A stretch of DNA of 64,000 nt. It comes from Antedon mediterranea (taxonomy: Eukaryota; Echinodermata; Crinoidea; Comatulida; Antedonidae). Location: the NCBI RefSeq assembly GCF_964355755.1, contig NC_092672.1:3844001-3908000 (forward strand), read 5' to 3'. The translations under genes and the position numbers were made by a program. The first letter of the stretch is position 1; each line of letters begins with the position of its first letter. Positions 54,703 to 64,000 of this stretch are shown one piece after another. The notes below the pieces were generated by a model. The model ran no database searches. It worked only from the letters and a program-made list of their open reading frames with translations, and was not told the DNA's origin.

Positions 54703-57700
54703 ATGGCAGAATTTGGTGCTCATTTAACGGGGAGTGTACAAACAGCTCGGCCGACATATTTTGAGGTGATAGCACAGGAAGGGTTGATGATTGCATTGCG
54801 ACCTGCTATGCAATACACATGTAAGGTGTGTAAACAATACCTCAATCATTCAGGCCATTTCATTTAATTTAAACCTAAAGGATGGATTCATTGCATACCC
54901 TGGATCGTATTGCATACCCTCGATTTTATTGCATTCCCTGGATCCTATTGCACACCCCTGGATCCTATTGCACACCCCTGGATCCTATTGCACACCCCTG
55001 GATCCTATTGCACACCCCTGGATCCTATTGCACACCCCTGGATCATATTGCATACCCTGGAAAAAAAATTGCACATCCCTGGATTGTATTACCCTAGATC
55101 GCATATTGCACACCCTGGTTCTTATTGCATAACCTAGATCTTATTGCACATCCCTGGATTGCATTGCATACCCTTGATTTTATTGCATACCCTAAATACT
55201 ATTGCACACCCCTGGATCGAGTATTGCCCAACCTGGATCATGTATTGCACACCATGGATTGTATTGCTCACCCTGGATCATATTGCACACCCTGGATCTT
55301 ATTTCACACCCTACTACTATTTTGACACACGAGACAATTTATTTTACAGATTTTAGCAGAGAGAAATCCAGAACATCTTGGTTGGTTGTTTCGTTATGCT
55401 GATGAACTTTATACAATACTAGATAGCTTACTACAACATCATTTTCTATTAACAACAGGTAGTTATCATTCTGTTTGTGGTGATGCATTTAGGGGAAGAT
55501 CACCAAAGTATGATGTACCATTATATTATTATTCCATCCTATTGTTTTGCTTCAACTGATTAAAAAAAAGTTTATAAACTATATATTTTTTAGCTGCATC
55601 GTTTTCTGAAAACTTCTATGGCTTAAAAAGGGTTGTGATTGATGGGAAAGGACGAGAAGACAAGACATTATCATTACCATGGAAACAACATCTGCTTTCA
55701 ATGTTTTGCTTAGTAAGTAGAGAATGTATCTATATATAAATTATGGTTAATTCTGACATAGGCGAGCACAATGCAAAAACTTCTCTACAAATCTCCGCCT
55801 TGGATACCTACCTTATCTATCCGAGATGTACCGCGAAACGTAGATTTGATAACATTAGTGTGCACGCCGACGCTATTGTTCCATATTTATATCTTAGGAA
55901 GATATTATAAAGAGTTTTTTAACAACATTTATGATTTCAACATTGGATTTTCCTCTCAATTTCAATTCTTCCCGGTCAAAGTAATTTCCGGGTTTAAGAT
56001 AAGTTCACCTTAGTTTCAAATATTTTCTCTCTTTTATACACAAGGGAGCAGTTAGAATAATAGATTTGACCCTAAAGGTGACTGGTGACTGGAAACAGGC
56101 ACTTTCCATCAATCAATAAAGTGTCCCTTTGGAAGACGAAAAAAAAATTGGCCATTAATCATAGCCATTTCAGTTTTTTGTTTATTTTAAAACATACCAC
56201 ACGTGTGTGAAGGTACAGTAGTTAAATAATAGGAATTATACTGCAAATTAATAAAGATCAAATTAAATATACGCCATAAAGAATCAGAATATATTGTGGG
56301 GAATAGTATTATAAAATTACATAGGGAGATTTGATAAGACATTTTTCGAGTGAAATCCCGATAGCTGAGTTTTATTGAGTAAGCTTGCAGGAATAACTGT
56401 AGGCTATCTTCCTGTGTCCCGTTAGGACCGAGATGTCTGCCCATGTTGCAAGCCGTAATGTCTTCTTTCTTGGGCCCACTCTGTCACGGCAGTTAGTTTC
56501 AAAAGATGATTAAATTAAATAATGTATTAATAATTATTAGGATGGTATTCATTTGAATAAACGCCTCTCCAATAAAACATCACTTTGAATAATAACCCCC
56601 CCCCCCCACAACCCAACTATCTAATAAACGTCCATCCACATATTTATAATAACACAATTATACTATTTGTAGTAGAATTCACCGCACTGTTATCTGCAAT
56701 TTACCAAGCATTTGTTATTCTTTTTTACCACTTTTCATATCTATGAGAGGATTTCATTTGATTATAAATGTTACCATATTATTAGAACTAAAAAATTTAA
56801 CATATATCCCTCGAATAAGCACCTCCCTCAAATGACCTCCGCCTCCCCAAAGGGCCCTACCAAACAATAAAAACTATACTTTAAAATGTTATTAATCATC
56901 TAAAACACTGTGAAACAAAGTAGTTTAGTTTTACGAATGTCAAGCATTTTCAATAATGGTAACCGACAGAAAATGTATAAGGAGAACATTATCATTTCGA
57001 GAACCATCGTCTACACTTCCTAGAGGGGGAGCGAGCGAAGCGAGCTCACCCTCTAGTATTATTAATTTTAAACATTCTTTCTGCAGTATTCATTGTTGGT
57101 AGTAATTTTAGAACTACTAACCAATAGGAATCTTTCTTGCAGGTGGTGATGCCGTACATAAAAATAAAAATGGAGAAACTATTCCATACATTCAAAGAGG
57201 AAGATATTGATGGGTATTTGACATCGACCTCTGACCCTTTGACTAGATTGAAGAAGACCTTTCTGTTTGTGTATCCACTTGTCCACATGAGCTGGGAGGT
57301 AAACAGATATTTTGTAGTTAATTGTTTGTGAGTTACAGGTGTAAGGCAGGTGGACAAATCTTATTTAAATGTTTCACAGAAATTGATGGTTTATCTATGT
57401 TTTGACAGGGTTCTGCATTAGCCTATCAAATGGCCTACCTATTCAAAAAATCTGATTGTCATTCACCATTTGTTCATCTTTCAGGTAAGTACAATAGGTT
57501 TTAAGCTCTGTCTTCACTAGCTTGACAAAAAATGTTTGATGTGCTCAAATATGGTAGTGATATGATGTCGTCATATATGGGCATATCACATTTATTGTCT
57601 CATAAAGTTTGAAAGTGTGGACAGAGCTTTACAGGTTTCAACCTTTACACTTTTTAACAACTGCAAGCTATGTCATTTTTAAAAACTTAGTTATAACCAT

Positions 57701-58846
57701 GGTACTAGGATTGAACCCTGGACCTTGGGAATGAAAGCTACAGCTCCAGCCGTGGAGTGAAATCTTTCATTCAAGATTTATTTTTATTTAAATTAAAGGA
57801 GTTAAACTCAGCAACTTAACAAGAGCTGATATGCTGAACTTGATGACGAAAAATGAAACAGAGACACAAGAAACAACCAGGTTCATATATACAAGTCTTA
57901 TTTTTTATTTTTTAAATGCAGACTATTTAATTGTTAATACAGTACAGTACTAACATTTTTTTACGACTTTAGTGGGATGAATTGGTTGCTAGAGTACAGT
58001 AAGAAATTCCTTGCAGTATCAGCACACGGAATATCCCAGGGACTTTCCGTGGCTGTGTTCTTTCTACAATTCCTGGAATGGTGGTATGCTAGTGAAAATC
58101 AAGAATCTAGAATTGCTGTAACATCTTTACCTACGCCACCACCACCATCACTCAGTGTAAGTGACGTCATTCTATAGGGGCCTAGGAGATGGTAGGGACC
58201 TAGGAGGGACCTAGGAGATGGTAGGGACCTAGGAGGGACCTAGGAGATGGTAGGGACCTAGGAGGGACCTAGGAGATGGTAGGGACCTAGGAGTTGGTAG
58301 GGGGCTAGGAGATGGTAGGGGCCTAGGAGATGGTAGGCGCTTATGGGATTGGTAGGAACCTAGGAGATGGTAGGGACCTAGTTGATAGTAGGGGCCTAGG
58401 AGATGGTAGGGACCAAGTGTATATTTTTGTTTGTCTTTTAGAAGGGGAAAATTCTTGCTTATCTATCTTACAGGTTGAACATGACAATGGGAAATTTAAA
58501 AGCAATATTTGCCCAATCTGCAACAGGCCTTTAACAAATGACACTGCTATCTCAACTTCAGGGTAAATAATATTGAGTACAATTGTTTGTCAAAACAAAC
58601 CCAAATGACGAATTTGAATTAGATGTATAAATGAAAAACACATTTAATCATGTCTATATTTCTATATTATGGTGAATGATGAATAATAATATATACAGTA
58701 CAAAATATATTTTTTCCATTTTTTTTTATAGATATGTATTCTGTTATCCTTGTATCTATGGTTACGTCAAGAAGCACCAATGTTGCCCAGTGACCAAATA
58801 TCCAACACTTCATCAACACCTTATAAAGTTGTACCTACCTGACTGA
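54703..58846 (+). CDS. PEX12: PEX12, peroxisome biogenesis RING protein (complete, 9 exons)
   Basis: Exons 54703-54825, 55350-55458, 55594-55712, 57143-57298, 57409-57484, 57799-57880, 57973-58156, 58474-58562 and 58732-58846 sum to 1053 nt, 350 residues (human 359). The N-terminus [23 protein letters not shown], the membrane-proximal [16 protein letters not shown] with SLPTPPPP, and the C-terminal RING-like CPIC...[11 protein letters not shown]...CCP (C296, C299, C317, C320) identify it. As in other PEX12 proteins, the RING lacks a full second zinc site. It is an integral peroxisomal membrane protein acting with PEX2 and PEX10 in ubiquitin-dependent recycling of the import receptor PEX5. The donor after exon 6 is weak (GTTCAT). 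Introns 1 and 7 hold minisatellites; intron 5 holds a MITE. Confidence 0.95.
54886..55330. repeat. About 22-bp minisatellite in PEX12 intron 1
   Basis: CCCTGGATCCTATTGCACAC (21-23 bp with spacers) repeats about 20 times, perfect at 54948-55045 and diverged outside. The overlapping reading frames in three registers are repeat artefacts. Confidence 0.95.
55760..57130. other. PEX12 intron 3, non-coding
   Basis: No gene is seen. It contains AATAAACGCC/poly-C remnants (56555-56640, 56820-56860) related to the foldback at 24553, plus a GCGAGCGAAGCGAGCTC palindrome near 57033-57049. Confidence 0.5.
57503..57631. mobile_element. MITE family A, copy 12
   Basis: AAGCTCTGTCTTCACTAG on the left and GAAAGTGTGGACAGAGCTTT on the right. 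PEX12 intron 5. Confidence 0.85.
58178..58425. repeat. GGGACCTAGGAGATGGTA minisatellite in PEX12 intron 7
   Basis: Units of about 18-19 bp, some paired as GGACCTAGGAGGGACCTAGG, repeat about 12 times, each with the CCTAGG palindrome. Confidence 0.92.
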
Positions 58847-59214
58847 CGAAAAACAAAAAGAAGTGAGAAACAATGAACCTGCTCAACTATTTTGACTGAA
58901 ATTTATAAAAAAATTGTGATTATGGTATATCTTATTAATATTATTTATCAATCATGTGTTCAAGTTTGTTAAACTGGATATTAAAATATAGAAAAAAATT
59001 AATAAATAAAAATGTTGTGACCAATACGAAGAATTAAAATAGTTTATATAAAAATAACAGCAATCAAATAACACATAATGTTTTGCATTAGGCCTACAGT
59101 ATGTACGTTCTCAAGCAAAGTAATTTCACAAACGCATAACGTATGTTGAAACGGACAAGGCATCACAAATTAACAACGTACCACATAGGAACAACGTAAT
59201 TAATTTCACACACA

Positions 59215-60240
59215 AACGATCATCAACAACGTACGTTCACAAACGAACAAAACGTACGTTCACAAACGGACAACGTGATATATACAGTGACAAACAACGT
59301 ACGTTAACGTTCACAAACGGACAACGTGATATACACAGTGACAAACAACGTACGTTAACGTTCACAAACGGACAACGTGATATACACAGTGACAAACAAC
59401 GTACGTTAAACGTTCACAAACGGACAACGTGATATACACAGTGACAAACAACGTACGTTAAACGTTCACAAACGGACAACGTGATATACACAGTGACAAA
59501 CAACGTACGTTAAACGTTCACAAACGGACAACGTGATATACACAGTGACAAACAACGTACGTTAAACGTTCACAAACGGACAACGTGATATACACAGTGA
59601 CATACAACGTACGTTAAACGTTCACAAACGGACAACGTGATATACACAGTGACAAACAACGTACGTTAAACGTTCACAAATGGCGGACAACGTGATATAC
59701 ACAGTGACATACAACGTACGTTAAACGTTCACAAACGGACAACGTGATATACACAGTGACAAACAACGTACGTTAAACGTTCACAAATGGCGGACAACGT
59801 GATATACACAGTGACATACAACGTACGTTAAACGTTCACAAACGGACAACGTGATATGCACAGTGACAAACAACGTACGTTAAACGTTCAGAAATGGCGG
59901 ACAACGTGATATACACAATGACATACAACGTACGTTAAACGTTCACAAACGGACAAGTGACAAACAACGTACGTTAACGTTCACAAATGGCGGACAACGT
60001 GATATACACAGTGACATACAACGTACGTTAAACGTTCACAAACCGACAAGTGACAAACAACGTAGGCCTACGTTAAACGTTCACAAACGGACAAGTGACA
60101 AACAACGTACGTTAACGTTCACAAACGGACAACGTGATTTACACAGTGACAAAACAACGTACGTTAAATGTTCACAAACGGACAACGTGATGTAGGCCTA
60201 CACAATGACAAACAACGTACGTTAAACGAATAACATGTTC
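59215..60240. repeat. 52-bp satellite with AACGTACGTT palindrome, about 19 copies
   Basis: The unit AACGTACGTTAAACGTTCAC plus AAACGGACAACGTGATATAC and ACAGTGACAAAC repeats with 51-55 bp spacing. Variants carry an ATGGCGGAC insertion or lack the GATATACACA part. A degenerate skirt extends over 59100-60480. Confidence 0.95.
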
Positions 60241-60480
60241 TCCTCACCAAACGAACAACGTACCGTTGAAACGGTCACAAAAGGTACAGTACGTTCTCTC
60301 ACCAAACAACGTACGTTGAAACGTTCACAAACGGACAAAACAAATACGTTACGTTGTATCCGAAATGTACAATACAATACCGTTATAAACGTTCACACAA
60401 ACGGCTGACAAGTAACACAATGAACAGCATACAGTAAAAACAATGAACAACGTACGTTTATCACAAACGTTTATCAAAAT

Positions 60481-61445
60481 CGGAGCCCAATGGAAAATAT
60501 TTCTCTTTTTAGGATTAATTAAATGGGTTTCTCCTTTGTTTTGTTTTTTTTCCCTGATGTTTTATCATTTTGACTGTTATTTATGTATCGACCTCTTTTA
60601 TAAAATATAATGATATGGAATCGAAATAAAAACAAACAAACATATTACTGTATAAATGAAAAGTGAAAAGATGAATTTCTCGAGAGTGTAGGAATCGGGA
60701 TATGGAGATGATCCGATGAGAAAAATTTGGGCCATTGCCAACACAGCGTTGCTAACGCGTGCCTTATTTTGAACGTAGCGCCTCAATAAACACGAACAAT
60801 GTGGCCTAGCTAGCAGTACAATTGAGTGTTAAACAAAGCAAGATTGTTGTTAAAATTTCGAAGCGGGATTCTCGATATTTGTGTGTTGTTGTCCTCAGAT
60901 TTGGAATACATCGTCTTTCCTAAATATAATTTTTTTTTTTCACATGGAGGATCAAAATCTGAGTCCGTCGTCGGCGGAGATCGAGCCTCATCTAGGCCTA
61001 GCCAGATGGTAGGACAATCAACGACAGCACACGGTGTAGGTAATCTACGGGGGAAAGCTTTTATACGATGAGGGGGAGGAGACGAGAGAAAGTAGGGATG
61101 ACGACAGTTATGATGAGTGAGAGAGTTGACACTTGAAACCTCAGAGCCTAAGCTAGGATCACTTTTTATTTCTTATATTAAATCCGTCAGTGTTAATTAT
61201 CTCGGTAAAATAAAGGCATCAACAAGATGATTCCCGCCCCGAACCGAAGTATTCTTGGGTACAACAACAAAAAGTGGGCGGGGGGGGGGGGGGGGTGGTA
61301 TGAAAGACCGAACGTAAGTAAATTAATTATTTCAAATAATAAGTCCGTTATATAACATATACATATATAATATGTAGACATCTCTTGATATATAATTTAA
61401 TGTCAACATGTTGTTATTTACAGTAAGAAGACGAAACAGGGAACC
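60481..61445 (+). other. 5' region of the rightmost gene, with probable 5' UTR splice
   Basis: No coding region is recognised. A GTAAGT donor at 61314 and an acceptor TATTTACAG ending at 61423 would join a 5' UTR exon to the exon holding the ATG at 61446. A poly-G tract (about 61280-61295) precedes the donor. Confidence 0.5.
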
Positions 61446-63571
61446 ATGGATGAATTTGGCTTAGCAGTCTTTGGGTTGCCAGTGGCTGCATTTGGTGTCC
61501 GCGTTGTCAAAGACTACTTGGATAGTAGCAGTCGCTATCTTGAGAAACCAGAAGATCCGTCAACCAGTGGAACTGTCGTGGATTTAAAAAACAGCGGAAC
61601 ATCTGTTGATTTGACCGGTGATGGGAATGATGTTGATGCACATAGCTCTATAATTGTGTTTTCCGCCGCGACGACGCCGACTATAAATGGAACAATCCTC
61701 AACGGTACGGCGAGCGGAACAGCCGCCGGTTTATTGACGGTTGCCCGCGAACCAGTCCTCACCGCATTAACAACTTGTGGAAATACGTCAGTCGATGTCG
61801 GTAGTTTTACCGTCGATGAGCCGACCCGTGAGCCGACGACTGGTGGTGGAAGTAACGTCTCTATAACCGGTGGAACGGCCGCCAATGAGCTGATGGCTAA
61901 TACATTCAAACCCACACGTAGCGGAGCGAACGTCGATGAGCTGAGGGCCTGTGCAAGTGCAAGTACCGTCGTCGACACTCTGCAGGTAACGGCCAGCAGC
62001 AACACTACCATCGATGAGCTACACACAGCCATAGATGAATCTGTCATAGATTATACAGGCAAACTTGATAGTGGCAGCTTCGACGACGAAGACATTCCTG
62101 TTGACAGCATTTGCGACAACGTTCACGACTCGTCACAGATGACATCACATTATGAGAATATGACATCAAATGATGAACATGAAAATGAGTGCGCTAAGTT
62201 TCTGATTAAAAACATTGACACATCGTGTTCTTATGAAAGTGAGAATAAACTGTTGAACTATTTCAATAAAAGAATTGAACAAAATGATTCTGTCAGAATT
62301 TTAGATTTGGCGCCAAACGACAATACAGGCGTTTTGTCGTCTGAAAAACTAATCGGCGCGGAATCCGTTTCTTTGGTGGAAGAAAGGACAATAGCAAGCC
62401 CTCATGACGTTTTATACGAGTCGGAAAGTGACGTAGATTCAGCGAACGACGCGTCGGACAAACACCCAACATCGTCGGATATATTCTTTTCGATAATTAA
62501 TTGCACAAGTCACTATGCTGGAATGAAATCGGAAGCAGCAACACTCACCGATGGTTCATCATCAAGCATAGCTAGGCACGGGGATCCACGTGAAACAAGT
62601 GTATCTACACATGGTAACCCACGTGCAACCAATTACGAACCCGGGGAAAGCAATGACAAAGAAGTATGCCCAGAAAACAAAACCGATTTCATTAATAAAA
62701 CACCACAAGCTAGCGATTTAACACCGATAAATTCAATAGAAGCTTACACACAGACATCCGATAGCTTATATTGTTTGCATAATAATAATAACGAATGTCC
62801 TCGAAATAAGGTCATTTCAGGTAATTCATTAAAAACGCACAGGCTTGGCCAATGGCGACATAAGAGCTCACATGGTCAAGGCTGTACCCGGAACAACGGC
62901 AATGAGAATATCCAGTCAGCTTCTAAACTTCAAAATGGACAGTTATGTGTAAAACAAGCACAGCTCAAAGGAAATTCACTTATTATACACAGTTCCGGCG
63001 GTAAAAACAGACTAGTGAAACTTGCAGCCAAACCGGCCAAGTCAAATAATACTCGGTTGTCAGCGTGGAAACCAATACATGAAACTGTGTCACCGACTCT
63101 TGATTTTGATAGTTTTGAATCAAATCTACGACCAATAAAAACAATCGAAAGGCGACCACAGCTTGCTGAATATTGTAACGAAAACGGAACAGTAAGTATT
63201 GCTACTTCTTCAAACACATCTGAAACTGTAGGCCGAGTTCAAGTCTCCAGTGAAACGTTCCAACAAAGTCTCGAAGAAAACCAGCGTACTACTACTGAAT
63301 CCGACAGCTCAGATATTATGAAGGTAATAACAGATTCCTCAACACAAGTCGATCTACCAGAAACGCCAAAGTCGCCGACACGTCAATACACTGTCGAATG
63401 TCCAGTAATCGAGCCGACTTCACCAACAGGAAAACGATGCATGAGGAAGATGTCGTTGGAGATCTCGTTTGTGGATTCTCCTACTCCACTAACTCCAACG
63501 TCACCAGATGGAAAGGATAGCACGGACCGTAGACGTCAGAGCTGGCCGGAGTATAGATCGACTGAAGCAGA
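61446..63571 (+). CDS. Unrecognised Ser/Thr-rich protein, first coding exon (partial)
   Basis: A single open exon of 2126 nt, about 708 residues, starts at ATG in AACCATGG and ends at the donor GA|GTAAGT; the TAA five bases later is in the intron, so the protein continues. Residues 5-22 (GLAVFGLPVAAFGVRVV) are hydrophobic. The rest is low-complexity, rich in Ser, Thr, Asn and Asp, with no domain I recognise and few hydrophobic blocks, so probably disordered. The end is basic and proline-directed (SPTGKRCMRKMSLEISFVDS, PTPLTPTSP, RRRQSWPEYRS), resembling kinase or 14-3-3 target sites. GC-richer codons in the first 200 residues differ from the AT-rich remainder. Confidence 0.8.
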
Positions 63572-64000
63572 GTAAGTCTAGTATGGTATGAGGTTTATAT
63601 ATATATAAATATAATTACCTACATGGTAGGCACGATTATATGCTCTAATTTAAAGAGAATTTAGAAAACCTTTTTTGGACACCCCCCTATTCAGGGACAC
63701 CCCTATTCAGGAACTCTCTCGTGAAACAAACAAAAGGAAATATGTATTTTTATTATTATTATTCAGGAGAGACACATCTCTATTTATTATGTGGACACTT
63801 ATTTGAGTCTCGAACATGTCTCGAGGGGTGTTACTGTATCAGAAACATGTTTCAAACAAACAAATTGAATAGTTCCCAACATACGTTTACTACCCAATTT
63901 AATAGTTTCATGGTCTTTTATTCATCACAACACAACATCCATCGGTTTTTGTAAGGTCAACCAAAAAATAATAAATTGATAGTAAGGACAAACGTTAAGG
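63572..64000 (+). other. Intron sequence after the last coding exon
   Basis: No gene is seen. It contains a CACCCCTATTCAGGGAC-type short duplication near 63680-63710. Confidence 0.5.

Noticed and set aside
54791-55402. Several overlapping open frames of 66 to 113 codons
   Set aside because: They are produced by the CCCTGGATCC-type minisatellite in PEX12 intron 1.
63572-63575. TAA as the real end of the rightmost protein
   Set aside because: The stop overlaps a strong GTAAGT donor and the preceding sequence shows no C-terminal features, so splicing onward is more likely.

Overview
The window is metazoan nuclear DNA. It shows short exons with GT-AG introns, AT-rich non-coding sequence, many short inverted-repeat transposons (MITEs), SINEs and minisatellites. 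The proteins (ZNHIT3, INTS2, PEX12, an expanded collagen-C1q family) and the abundant TAGGCCTAG-type motifs suggest an invertebrate deuterostome, most likely an echinoderm. The species cannot be fixed from sequence alone. Every exon model below was built by hand by matching splice sites and reading phase; for ZNHIT3, the phosphatase, INTS2 and PEX12 the exon lengths sum to an exact open reading frame.

Layout, left to right. (1) 144-1155 (+): last two exons of an unrecognised gene. (2) 2304-4644 (-): ZNHIT3, five exons. (3) 5025-39772 (+): a 17-exon gene, head-to-head with ZNHIT3, encoding about 816 residues: an N-terminal degenerate Nudix-like domain, an EF-hand pair, and a PPP-family Ser/Thr phosphatase domain. 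Its fourth intron (7588-30419, 22.8 kb) holds a 3-kb 67-bp satellite and then, on the opposite strand, a tandem cluster of seven collagen-stalk C1q-domain genes (one a pseudogene). (4) 42681-54124 (-): complete INTS2 in 21 exons, convergent with the phosphatase. (5) 54703-58846 (+): complete PEX12 in nine exons, divergent from INTS2. (6) 59200-60240: 52-bp satellite. (7) 61446-63571 (+): first coding exon of a large unrecognised Ser/Thr-rich protein continuing past its splice donor.

The nested C1q cluster is the most dynamic part. Each gene has one tiny 5' exon and one large coding exon. The paralogues have lost the exon-1 start codon, the exon-2 start codon, or neither, in a complementary pattern; one (25406-26176) has lost both and appears to start inside what was its intron. 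That gene is a visible chimera: its body matches the 19760-20621 gene and its promoter matches the 22672-23422 gene, with a breakpoint near 26295. Collagen stalks vary from 25 to 39 triplets. The products look like secreted C1q-type recognition proteins; an immune role is inference.

Repeats account for much of the rest: at least 12 copies of one MITE family, several large foldback elements, a 5S-rRNA-derived SINE, a tRNA-derived SINE family in three copies, and minisatellites in introns of most multi-exon genes.
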